A stretch of DNA of 64,000 bases from Flabesymbios commensalis. Lineage: Eukaryota > Annelida > Polychaeta > Terebellida > Flabelligeridae. The stretch spans positions 58,508,508 to 58,572,507 of the forward strand of contig OZ024909.1 in NCBI GenBank assembly GCA_964017125.1. Reading direction: 5' to 3'. The notes below the pieces were generated by a model. It searched no databases. It worked only from the letters and a program-made list of their open reading frames with translations, and was not told where the DNA came from. Both the position numbers and the translations under genes were made by a program. This document shows positions 32,218 through 43,174 of the stretch, one piece after another (within the stretch, counting starts at the first letter, position 1; every line of letters starts with the position of its first letter).

Positions 32218-35200
32218 TAGTCCAGGCTGTTAGGGGTTTCTCTGTGCACTTTTGGAAGAAATTAACATTTCTCGCCCAGATAATCAGTAACATGTACTCT
32301 TTCGATCCTGATATAGCGCAGTCAATTCTGACACGATTAACACCTAATTAACATGTAATTAGTATCCATGATTGGCAAAATCTGGAAAAAATCCGGAGAA
32401 AATAATATCTTAAGAATCGGTGGGTCGATTTTAATAATTTCAGGTTCTGTTATCTGTCAGCTGTAAGATTGACACAATAAAAATACTTTTGAGATCATTC
32501 ATTGTCAAGGTCACGTGATGTGTCGAGGGCAAAGTCAAAATCGAGGGAAATTGGACCATTTCGGACATTAAATGACCCATTTAAAATGTTTCAAATTATT
32601 AAAAGTTATTTGATATATTATTAAAAAATAACATCATCTTTAAACTTTCATTTGTGGGTTAAAAGGAGTATTGATCTAATATACGGTGTCTTAATTGTTT
32701 AGACAAGTGGTCCAACTATAAGTTGTCTTTTTCGCACATTTCTCGTAAATGGATCAACGTTATGATTTTAATTATTTTCTTTTAATACACTGTGTATTTT
32801 AATGTTGTGCAAATACTATGCACTATTATATATCGCATAAAGGTCAAGGTCAATCAATAACTTCAAGGTCAAAGTCAAGGTAATATCCGAAATATATTTG
32901 GAAACTGGTGGTTTTATTTTGTAATGGATGTCTCTGACATGGAATTAATCAATTTAACATATTTAATGCCAATTTTAATTATTTTATAGGGTTTTTTTCA
33001 ATGTGAAAGAATTTTTTATCTAAGCAATAAAAAATAGACTTGTAGGGCGTACATGAATGGCAAAATAGCCCACGTGATAAGCTTATCAATCTCACGATAC
33101 AATCGATATGCAAAATATTGCTAGGTTATTCAACATGTTCAAGCAAGTAACATTATCCTACTCGGACCTTTAGTGTTTGTTAATGGTGTGCATACACTGC
33201 TGAAAAGCAAATATGACAGCTACTACAGGCTCTGGGGAACAGCACCAAAACTGGAAATGTACTCAAATGTGTGCAGCATTTAAATTGAGTCTTTGTGTTT
33301 CATTCTTGATAATTGTTATTCTGCTCAGTGATTCATGGCTCATAATATTGCTCTGTAATCCAAACCTGCAAGGACCATTATTACTGTTTTAAATCTCAAA
33401 ATTTCACTAATCCACTGATCCACACGAGCAAAGTAAGCTTGAAGGATAATTGTGTACTAAGCAGCCTTGATGAAGAATATGTCAAACATTCAACATGTTA
33501 AAGCGCTCTGATGTTAATCCAACAAATCATCCAGAGAAACTACACAGCCAATGTTAAAATACTCGTTGTTCAATGAATGTATGTTCAATAGCTTCCAACT
33601 CTCCTCCAATCCCCTGAAGGTGTGATACAAGATGCCTCCCAAACAATGAGCTATAGCTAATATTGAGGATGTACATTGTATTTCATTTTCATGATAGCTC
33701 TGCCTATAAGCTTTTCAAGTATGAATATACATACAAACCTTTCCCAGACTGACATGAGATGAACAGAAATCCATCTTGGTTGCCAGTTTGGATGATGGTG
33801 CATGTGATCATCTCAAGACATTCCTCAACGAGTCGATGCTATGTTGATTTATGGTGCTGCAATGGTTCACGCAACACTAACATACAATACATGTATATAC
33901 ATGTATATACGTTCAATGAATATGTACCAATCACTATCATTCTCCTTATGTTCAGCGAGAACTCTCTTCTTTAAAGTGTGATGGTGTTGTTAGAGGTACC
34001 TAGTGAAGTGCCAAGACTACAACCATGGATGGGTGTGCGGACCATGCTAACGCATAAAAAGACAATCTTCATAAAAACTGGGATACATTTCAGCGTAATT
34101 TTTTTAATCTTAGATTCCCTAGGTCTGTTCTTTATTTGACGAAACGTATCATCTCTATTTATGAAAAATAAACAGTGGTCAACTCTGACAGGATGCATGT
34201 AACGGTTGGAGTGGACACTGACTTTTCGCTACATTGCATTACATGACATATGTCAGGAAATGTTTTTTCCCATGATGCGTGTTTTTTCCACATTCCATGT
34301 TATTATGTGTGATATGACAACACCTCTTTCATGAGACGATAGGTAAAATGTCAGCACAATTGAAATGTTCAGCTTATTTCAACCCCACCACATCCCTCTG
34401 CAGTCCAGTATGTAGCGCTTGGCTCAGTGTCCATTGATGACACCAAAATCATCGAAGATGTGTCTCTTTGTTCAAGAATGCAAAATAATCTTATCCGGAG
34501 TGTCTTTGTTTATTTCCATGCCATCGCCGTGTGCAACACTCATAGAACAAGAGAACTACCCAGAAGGCTACGTATGAATGTGCTCAGTCCTTGGTCCAAT
34601 CCATCTCGTATGGGTGTATAGAAAGTGAATCAAGCTGAACACCCATCCTCAATCAGTCCAGGGTGTGTGGCCGTAGTGTGATATTCAGTTTGTGTAACCT
34701 TGACACTGGCATGCCAAATACTATAACCTTTCTCCATTCACCAGTGGGAATTATCTCTTGCTGGCCTGACACCTCTATGGTTCGTTGTACATGTTGTGAA
34801 TTCCAGAGATCTACATCTCGATAAGACTATGTGAGATGAGCTCTCACCCTTAATAAAAGTGAGACTGATAAATAAAAACCTACGAATTTAAAATCAGTTT
34901 CGACTTCTTCAGGCCAGTGTTGTTTGAGGTGTGTGTTCCGGTTTTTAACGTGGCTTATTTTGCACTTCCCTCTGTGGGCGCATTATATGGACGTTCTGTT
35001 GCCCCGCCACCCTCGTCCAAGACAAAGGAAAAATGTCGAAGTCAAGAAGTTTTTATGCATCATTGATTGTGTTTGACAAATGTTAGATGCAAAATTATGT
35101 GATTATTTTCGTGCGTCAGAAGGAAGCACGACGAAAAGTAAATCATCTGGTCTCAAATCTATTCCTAATTTTACTTTAGTTTTGACCTTGAAGTTTACTT

Positions 35201-35738
35201 AACATTGACCTTTATGATATATGAAATAGTGCATAAGATGTGGAAAATCATTAAAAATGTTTTAAAAGAAACCTATTGAAATCGACTGAATTATTCTTCC
35301 GATGACAACCCTTACACGACGCATCTGTGGCATAGCCAACCCGTGAGCAGATCACTATTCCAGACCACAATGATCCCGGTTTTGGAGATACAAATTACAT
35401 TATGCCGTCAAATTAAAGCTGTTAGATTGGTGAATCATGTTTTTAAATGTGAAATAACTGGATGTACTTTGAAACATTTGATATTAGCTTTTTTGGTCAG
35501 AATTTTAATCTTTGCTCACATCATCTCATGAATATTTTTATTGTGTAGGCTATACGTTTAATAAATAACACAACTCTAGATCATTTAGATGTTAATTAGG
35601 TGTTAATCGTGTCAGAATTGACTGCGCTATATCAGGATCGAAAGAGTACATGTTACTGATCATCTGGGCAAAAAATGGTAATTTCTTCCAAAAGTGCACC
35701 ACACACTCGCCCTATTTTGACCCTGACAGCCTGGACTA
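32218..35738. mobile_element. 3.5-kb element with long inverted arms
   Basis: The left end reads TAGTCCAGGCTGTTAGGG; the right end, inverted, reads TAGTCCAGGCTGTCAGGG. The next ~120 bp pair well, including GTGCACTTTTGGAAGAAATT, CAGTAACATGTACTCTTTCG and ATATAGCGCAGTCAATTCTG. Weaker pairing continues to about 32900 and 35150 (AAGGTCAAGGTCAAT against ATTGACCTT). The unpaired middle, about 33000-35000, is less repetitive and could once have been coding, but I recognise no motif on either strand. TA is the only possible target duplication. Confidence 0.75.
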
Positions 35739-35775
35739 CAAGGTCTGTTTGTGTTTTAAAGCGACTTAGTCAGGC
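35739..35775. other. Junction next to the 3.5-kb element
   Basis: Short flank between the inverted-arm element and the open frames that follow. Nothing recognised. Confidence 0.3.
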
Positions 35776-36240
35776 TTAAATCATAAAAATTGCTGTGTGA
35801 AGCAGGTGGTATATTTTCTGGTTCGCAGCCATATCGTCGTCATCCAGCACCAAACCGGTAAATGAAACCTCGTGATCATCAGATCCACCCATCTCAGCGG
35901 CCTGCATAGCTCCTAACCCTTGCCTCTGTGAAGCAACCGCAGTTAACATCCTGGTTGCCCTGTAGTCTACCTCCATGACTACTGCACCTCTAGGGGCGCT
36001 ATAGCCAGCGGACTCTGGTGTGGCAACACATCAGATCCTAAAGGTTGTGAAACCTGACCAGTCGTAGGTACTGGCCGGAGAAGAGCTGTAGGTCCAGATC
36101 CTCTAGGTCGGTTGACCTGACTCCGGATGGAGTCTGCACCCGTAGGGCGGACAGCAAGCGTGAATTCTTGCAGCATCTCTCTCATTTTACGCCGCATCTC
36201 AGCACGCCAATCGTCCGGAGGAGGCACGATGCGGGTGACT
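35776..36240 (-). pseudogene. Possible gag-like fossil reading frames
   Basis: Two consecutive minus-strand frames are unusually protein-like for this window. The first (36227-35979) is proline/arginine-rich with PPPDDWRAEMRRKMREMLQE; the second (35976-35776) has TAVASQRQGLGAMQAAEMGG and an acidic LVLDDDDMAANQ. GC content rises sharply here. Composition resembles retroelement ORF1/gag proteins, but no zinc knuckle or other hallmark is visible, so the family is unknown. If so it is a broken fossil. Confidence 0.3.
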
Positions 36241-36634
36241 TGAGGGGCCTCCCTTCAGGCTTGCCCAGCAGGAACTGGACCCTTCACACCCCGGGGGTGA
36301 GAGGTAAGGGCGACAGCAGCTCTCGCCCGAAGAGAGCTGTGTCAAATACTGCTCACATCACTGACAGTGAGATCAGGCTGTGCAGTGCCTTTTATTGAGA
36401 CTCAGTCCTGAGGTGGGATCACGATCCACCGATCACAGGACGTGGCTCTGAACAAATTACAGAACTTCTAGTCAAAAAGTGGGCGCCAAGGTCAGACATT
36501 TGGATACCCTTTTTGCACAAGAATTTAGGCCTATATTTAATTTAATTTGGAAACCCATTTAATGTCGCTATTATTTCGGAACAGCCTTTATTAAAACATT
36601 AATTTTAAGTATGCTTCACGTCAAAATTGATTTA
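36241..36634. other. GC-richer flank, no gene seen
   Basis: The GC-rich composition of the preceding frames continues to about 36450, then returns to AT-rich. Nothing was recognised. Confidence 0.35.
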
Positions 36635-36883
36635 TTATGTACAAATCCATGTCCACTCCTTATGACTCTTGACCATGCAGGACTGTTGCATTTCAACAGG
36701 GGATATCATGTCCCTGTGGCTTTGACACTCTTCACATAAGGTGAGCAGGTGGCCTATTTTAGGATCTCTTGATTTCAATGTGGTGGGTTTCAGGGAAGCC
36801 ATGGTAGACGGCCAGCCATCAAGCGCTAGATATATCGTGTCAACATGGTGCAAATCGTTGTTACAAGCGATATATCTATCCAA
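36635..36883 (-). CDS. Unrecognised open frame ending in a polyadenylation signal
   Basis: This minus-strand frame of 82 codons (open a little further upstream) has balanced composition, with SRDPKIGHLLTLCEECQSH and QSCMVKSHKEWTW in its second half. Its stop TAA runs directly into AATAAA (TAATAAATC). That could mark a last exon or a short transcript end, but I see no partner exon and recognise no domain. The cysteines and histidines are suggestive only. It may equally be chance. Confidence 0.25.
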   Translation of the reverse strand: MDRYIACNNDLHHVDTIYLALDGWPSTMASLKPTTLKSRDPKIGHLLTLCEECQSHRDMISPVEMQQSCMVKSHKEWTWICT

Positions 36884-37181
36884 ATACGTTTTACTGTTCT
36901 ATAGATACCAGAGATGAGAGCTAGGGCGAATAACAATTTTTTATTCTACCGTTAAATACTTAAAACTGAAAAACACTATGGCCGCCAAATACACTTTAAA
37001 ATGGGCTATAATTTCATATATCCCAAACCCCTGTCATCAATAACACTTGTATATCTACTTGTATATCTTCAAGATGGTAAACTGTCCAAAAGCAATCCAT
37101 TGTGTTTATTTAAAGCGATTTCATTATTTTCAGTTATTTTATTATAAGTAATTTTACTCCACACACTTAAGAACTCGGGAT

Positions 37182-37375
37182 TGTGGGGAGTCTCGGTGAC
37201 TGTGAGTAGCGCGCTTCTTCTCAGACTGTCAGGGTTCGAATAATTATTGTAAATTGTGGGTCTATAGACGGCAATGTTATCTGATTCATCTAACTATCCT
37301 TGGTGGGTAATCCTGCCTCAGTTCAGTCTGTATGTGCACATATTTATCCTCCTGAGGGTCATTCATGCATTCGTG
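37182..37375 (+). mobile_element. Old relative of the tRNA-like SINE
   Basis: GGGGAGTCTCGGTGACTG and GAGTAGCGCGCTTC align with the second head block of the 21553 SINE, GGTTCGAAT supplies the B-box core, and CAGTTCAGTCTGTATGTGCA matches its conserved core (CAGTTTAGCCTATATGTGCA). It lacks the (CATTT)n tail and differs at many positions. It is a separate or much older subfamily. Confidence 0.66.
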
Positions 37376-40300
37376 GAGCTCTAAATTGCTGTATTATCAA
37401 CAAATGTCTGAAAATGTTTGTATCACCACCAAGACGAAGAACTGAAGAAACCATGTACTGTAATATACTTTAATTTCGCTCGTATGAATTATCTCGCAAA
37501 ACCGATTTTTGACCACTTCGCTGTCTTTTGAAGTCGCGCAAAAATATTTTTTTAAGTCATTTTTTGGCTTGGAGACATGTAATTGTTATATATCGGCAAC
37601 GACTGTAAGCACCCTTCTCGACTAGTAATCACTATGACGCAACGTCGTAAGTAAACCTAATAGTATGATGACAAATTAACTGGAGGGGGGATGACCCCTT
37701 AGCACACGCGGCTCATTAACCCTATCATTTTGTTAATTATTTCCCTGCTGCTGATTTACTACATGTGTCCTTTCAGTGAAAACTATCTATTCATTTTAAA
37801 GCTCATTGTATCTGTTTGATTGTGAGAAGGTAAAAATAGCTATATCTGCTCACATATGTGCGTAATATTTGCATAGATTTGGGGGTCACTACTGTCACTC
37901 GGCTTAAATCATTATAAAAACACATGCCAAGAAACGCGTCCACTGCTCTCCTACCAATATTGAGTCAGTCACTGATGAACACAACGCGTTGATCACAGTG
38001 TTGGTGAAATGCTGGTTCACTGTCTTCGACGCTGGCTCAGTATCACGGCAGCACTGGACCAACGTCTCGTGTTTGCTGGGTCATTACACTCAAATTGATA
38101 TAAAAAAGATCAACGTTGACACCAACGTTGACACCGAAGCTTATATAACCCATAAAAACCTATAATTTTCAAATTTGCAATTCCCGCGCATGTTTTTTGG
38201 TCGCGAACAGGTTTTTTTGCTTTTGTCATGTCCTATCTTGCCTCTGATATTATTATGCATGCATCATGTACAGAATTTGACTCTTCAAATACAACAGTTT
38301 ATCTAAAAAAAAATTTCGTTTAATTAGCGTTCATTTTGATATATTCTGTGTAATTAGGTAAGTTATGAGTTACACTTTAATAATAACAAAACTATATAAA
38401 CATATAGACTATTTTTTATTGTTGACTAGCATATAAAAAACCATATTTTATATTTTAAAACCTTTAATAAAATTAAGTTAAGTAGAACCATAATCACCTA
38501 AACTGGTACATTCTGCTGTAATTCTAAGTTCAGATAAACCACCCGGAATGTTAAAACTGTCATGGCTACTCACTAAACAAACCTCACAAGAATTCAACCC
38601 CAATTAAATATGTCCTATAATTCAGTTAAAATTACAAACACAACATTCGCATGGAAGTAAATAATAAAGCACCACGCTATAAAGTAATTCATTTCTGGCA
38701 CAAGTCGCTATCGGTAAAGACCTGAACTTCACATCTTGCAACTAGTGTCTGACATACCAGACAGTTGGACTGAATAAGATCAAGTCATTGACCGGTTATT
38801 GACACAAAATATTTGATTCGGAGCCTTTTGTTACATTAATTATTTCAGTAAGTATTGTTACTAGTTAGATTATTTGTTGACTTAGATGACACACGCGATA
38901 AATAATATAACAACTGGTACAGTGCACTAAAAATAAGCTGTGTAGTTAATGGAAAAGTATATGTAAGTTACAGCTTATATGATTATGCTATGTACATTAC
39001 GATTGTATATGCATAGATATACAATATATGAAGAATGTCATCTAAAAAAATGTCTAATTAACTTGAAACGAAGTGAAATAACAGAAAACAATTATATGAG
39101 CGTAACAAATATATAGAAGATGTAGTTATAATAAAATATAGTAAATGAGCACAAGTGCAAGATATAAATATCACAGCTATTAAAAACACATAATAAATAG
39201 CAAAATAACAATACTATAACAAAGACTAGAGTGCGGTACATTAATGAGTAAAATTTAAAGTGTGGATAGACAGATAGCCAGGGCCCATTTGTCAAAAAAG
39301 GCATTCCTAAAGTTGGCAAGGCATTTTTTAGTAGAAGTTGTCATGCAGTTGTTTTTACACAATTGTGATATGCTGATTCCAAATGTGCCCCATGCCAAGC
39401 TTTATTTTTTTGTTTTTCCCTTTCCGAATAATTATCCTGATTAAATTATACATCATATCTGGGTGCACAGCGGACACACAAACTTGACTTTCGTGTTAAA
39501 AAATAAATTTACGCAAATTCGACCTTGAAGTTCATTGTTTGACCTTGAAGATGACTTTGAATCATCAAAACAATGTTAATAATGAATTGTCCAATCAAAA
39601 TTGCACGAACACTAGGTATTACACTGGTGTCTAGCTATTTCCTGGCAGCTACTTGGCATATTTTTGTAATATGGCTAATATTTTGGCTAATAATAGCGAA
39701 TTCACTGGAGCACAAATAAAATAACGTATGCTGTATACTGTATATATTGGCTTACTTCATATAATTTGATAGATTTATCTGGTTGTCATAAATAATAATC
39801 TATTCTATGTATATATTTTTATATAATTTTTCAGAATTATCAATTTAAATAATTCTCAGAATATGGTTCGCTACTTTCTTCCGAGCAAAAAAACTACCCG
39901 CATTGTGCAGTTGTGGGAGATGGGGGTTATATCTCAATACTGAGCTTGAAGGTCAGGTTATCCTAGATATATATAAATAACATATATGTATACAGAGAGT
40001 AAGAGGATGTTACAGTACATATATTTCACTCAAAACTTGAGAACTGCTAGGTATGTTATATCTTTTGTTATGGCTGTAGTGGAAGTAGTCAATTAATAGT
40101 TTATGTCACTTTTTGGCCTTAATGGTCATTTAAAGCAGGTGATCACTCGTTGCTGTAGGTCATAATGACAAACAGTTGTGGAATTTATTGCAGGATTTAT
40201 GGCCGGTGTAGCCGTTTCAGCGTACCCCCTATCAGCATACGGGGGGACGGTAAAACTCTGAGGTTCCTGGCCATCTGCTTTAACCTCTTAAGATCAATTT

Positions 40301-40454
40301 GTTGTTATTTTATCACTGCAAATAATTACACAGTCCTACAAGAATAGACAGTTTGGCACCAGTCTTTAAAACAGGCGGAAACATGGCCACGGTACATCTG
40401 CAATAGATACATCGATAGATAATAATGACAATGACAGCGCGAGACTATTGTTTC
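37376..40454. other. AT-rich intergenic DNA, no gene seen
   Basis: CTGGACCAACGTCTCGTGTT and GTGTTTGCTGGG near 38050-38085 are remains of the ~110-bp palindromic MITE family. Homopolymer-rich DNA fills the rest. TTGACCTTGAAG words occur near 39518-39550. No gene was recognised. Confidence 0.42.
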
Positions 40455-40795
40455 GTCAGTTGTCCCCAGACATCATAAAGTTATGGATATGAAAGTGTTC
40501 CCAAACATCGTGCTAATAACATTTTCTTTTTCGCTAGTTGCCATAGAAATCAAATTGTTACATGGAAATTTAAGGGTTTCAAGACCTCGGTCAAACAATT
40601 TTTTATGTTAGTCTCCATAGGGATAAAAGGGTTATATAAAGATTGAATAATTTCGAGACCTCGCGCTAACACTTTTTCTCATTAGTTGACATAGAAGAGA
40701 TTATATGGTTATATGAAAATTAGAGTGATTTTAAACCTCTTAACATATTTGTGTTCGTTAGTTGCACCAGATATGAAAGGGTTATACTTATGGAG
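40455..40795 (+). repeat. Degenerate tandem repeat, ~74-bp unit, about 4.5 copies
   Basis: Units end in a TAGTTGCCATAG-like phrase at about 40546, 40620, 40694 and 40770. They contain GGGTTATATRAA and TTCAAGACCTCG-like phrases. Confidence 0.75.
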
Positions 40796-41129
40796 AATAA
40801 AGTGTCTCTAAAAAAAACCCCAATTTCATGTGATGAAAATATAAAATATAATTTATTTTTATCGTCGAAAGTTACCTGGTAAAATTGAGGGGGTAACTTG
40901 AAACTAGTTTCAGATTACCCCAGAGGTACCCTGGACAGGGGGGGTAATCAAGGTCCTTTCAAAATATGTAGCAGATAGTTGTACTATTTAGGTTGTCCTA
41001 TAATTTCATAACATCATTGTCGGATTTTCGTTCTCGTGAACAAAAAGGACCCACAAAAAATCTTGAAGTATACTTGAAAATACATGCGATAGCAAGCATG
41101 GCTATTGTTTACATCAACTGAACTTTACA
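40796..41129. other. AT-rich DNA, no gene seen
   Basis: Nothing recognised. Confidence 0.4.
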
Positions 41130-41425
41130 TTGTTGTGATATGTCATACATGCCTTCTTCTTGTAAAAAATGTGCAATCAATATCGAATGAAATGTTATGT
41201 AGGCTATACGTCTCGTATAAATTGACCTTCCCGGGTTATTGATATCCTGGAGAAGGGGACGTGGCGTTTTGGTAGAGCGCCTGAATGCCTCGTCATTCAT
41301 GCATGCGTCCCGGGTTCGAACCCCGCTGATCTTGGGTGCGTTAATCAGGTAAATATCCTTGTTTCTGCCTTCTCAGCGTGACCAGGTAGCTTTGGAAAAA
41401 CTGAAATAAAAATAGATACATGTGA
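41130..41425 (+). mobile_element. tRNA-derived SINE, first of a tandem pair
   Basis: A tRNA-like block, GTGGCGTTTTGGTAGAGCGC with GGGTTCGAACCCC as B box (41312-41324), is followed by GATCTTGGGTGCGTTAATCA and a tail ending GAAATAAAAATAGATACATG. The sequence before the head, GGCTATACGTCTCGTATAAA, is also shared with the next copy, so the repeated unit is longer than the SINE. Confidence 0.75.
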
Positions 41426-41539
41426 AATTTCACGAAGCAAATGGGGGTTGTTAAGCACAGGGGGACCAAAAAGCAGTAGGCCCTATATTTGGCTATATAC
41501 TTTCAATGTTATTTGAACTAACATCATCTCATTTAATGT

Positions 41540-41820
41540 GATGTATCGTACATGCCTTCTAATCGTATACATGTGTAATCAATATGGAAATGAAATGTTA
41601 TGTAGACTATACGTCTCGTATAGATTGATCTCCCCGGGTTATTGATAGCCCTGTGTCGTTTTGGTAGAGCGCCTGAATGCCGCGCCATTCATGCATGTGT
41701 CCCGGTGTCGAACCTCGCTGATCTTGGGTGAGTTTATCAGGTAAATATCCTTGTTTCTGCCTTCTCAACGTGACTAGGTAGCTTTGGAAAAAACTGAAAT
41801 AAAATAGATACATGTGCATA
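41540..41820 (+). mobile_element. tRNA-derived SINE, second of the pair
   Basis: It repeats the previous unit about 400 bp downstream, from CATGCCTTCTAATCGTATAC through TTTTGGTAGAGCGCCTGAAT to GAAATAAAATAGATACATGT. Its B box is altered (GGTGTCGAACC). Shared upstream sequence suggests a segmental tandem duplication instead of two insertions. Confidence 0.75.
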
Positions 41821-42206
41821 AAATATTTACTTTTTTGATGTCTTGATGACGATGTCGTCATTTTCAACAGAAGAAGCAAAACAATAATACAATACAATGC
41901 ATCGTCAGTGCATTCACGTCTATAAAAGTGTTCTGTATCTGAAACAACTCAAACTGCACAAGAGCAAATTAGATTTAAAACTGAGGTGGCATCTGAGCCC
42001 ACGCTAGCTTGTGCACCCGCATAAGTTCCATGTGCTGTATATGTACACTTTCACTGTTAATAATGCTTGCGAAATAATTAAACATAATGTTCACTCTCTA
42101 CTGAACAGTTGATTTGTCGATACAGTCAGTATAGGCTATTTTCTTGTTCATTGATCAAGTCCATTGATTAAGTCAAAGAATGTGTTAAAATCTGAAAATA
42201 TTGTAA

Positions 42207-42262
42207 GGATAATGTACAGGTCCTCGCCCTTCGGGTTCGGAACTGTACATTCTCCTTACAGA
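42207..42262. repeat. Hairpin with ~17-bp stem
   Basis: TAAGGATAATGTACAG pairs with CTGTACATTCTCCTTA around a GGTCCTCGCCCTTCGGGTT loop. A larger hairpin of similar style, with CCGAGGAGCACTACATT, lies at about 47908-47998. This may be a small palindromic element. Confidence 0.6.
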
Positions 42263-42493
42263 ATGCCCAGATTTTCGCACTTTCTCCCTGCCATAAAAAC
42301 TCTATAGTAGTGATCTATCTAAAGTAAACAAGAGACGTTGAAAAACACAGGTCTAATGGTGAAACACGACATTAAAACACTATTGGGTCAACGTTAGTCT
42401 AAATGCTTACTACATTATGTTTAATTGTAATCTTCAGCCTATAGGCATAGACGACGACGGTAGCTCATCATTGAACCAACGTCGGGTTATTAT

Positions 42494-42764
42494 CCACCCT
42501 GCCCAGTCAGGTCAGACCGCCAGACTACCTTGACAACAGGTGTGTGTGAGACCTGTACGAAATGGAGGGGGTGCGAGCATCATGAATATTCATTATGACG
42601 TCACCGGTTTACTGACTGTGGTATGGAGGTCACACTCAGGTCAGATTGTCTGGCCTGCAGGAGTTAGGCAGGGAAGAGGGGGGTTCTGAACTCATAGCAC
42701 ATATACCATGTATACGTGATATCAAGGAGTCTGCCGGTAGCAGACAACTGGATAGATGAAGATG
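42494..42764 (+). mobile_element. ~271-bp dispersed element with 8-bp target duplication, copy 2
   Basis: It is the same element as 28006-28259, flanked by GTTATTAT (42486-42493 and 42765-42772). It has about 20 extra bases, CACATATACCATGTATACGT, before the AAGGAGTCTGCC segment. It lies about 200 bp upstream of the first transporter exon. Confidence 0.82.
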
Positions 42765-42978
42765 GTTATTATCATGCTGACTTGTAGTGCACAGCTGCCT
42801 GGTGACTCACATGGTCGACCGGGCATTTATCCTTTTCAACTTCTCATATTATCGTAATCACACCGCATTCACGGTATACGTACAGTAATAATGCCATCCA
42901 CTTAGATCCATTGTAACGCTATTTATAAATCTCCAGATAATATATTTATATATTTTATATTTTAAAGGTCATTGACTT

Positions 42979-43174
42979 ATGATGTCTGCCTACAATCGTT
43001 TGAAGTCATCACCATGGTTACTGGTGTTTAGTTCTTTCATACTACAGATGTACTCCGTGGGTATGGAGTATACAACAGGGCTGCTACTGGTAGAAATAAC
43101 AAACGAAACAACAGCACCGGAATCACAAGTTGCTCTTCTTGGTTCTATACACATGGGTGTGTTTTACTCTATAG
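42979..43174 (+). CDS. Transporter exon 1 (start, TM1 and start of TM2)
   Basis: It begins MMSAYNRLKSSPWLLVFSSF; two ATGs are adjacent (42979 and 42982). The TM1-like segment is followed by GLLLVEITNETTAPESQVAL and IHMGVFYSIG, matching the SLC16 'G.LLVE......S....W.GS...G' pattern. The donor is ATAG|GTAATT. A possible acceptor, TTTTAAAG, lies 12 bp before the ATG, so a non-coding or short upstream exon is possible. Confidence 0.75.

Noticed and set aside
41258-41331. Possible tRNA gene
   Set aside because: It has good A- and B-like boxes but no clean acceptor or anticodon stem, and it recurs 400 bp away with the same non-tRNA tail. Called a SINE head instead.
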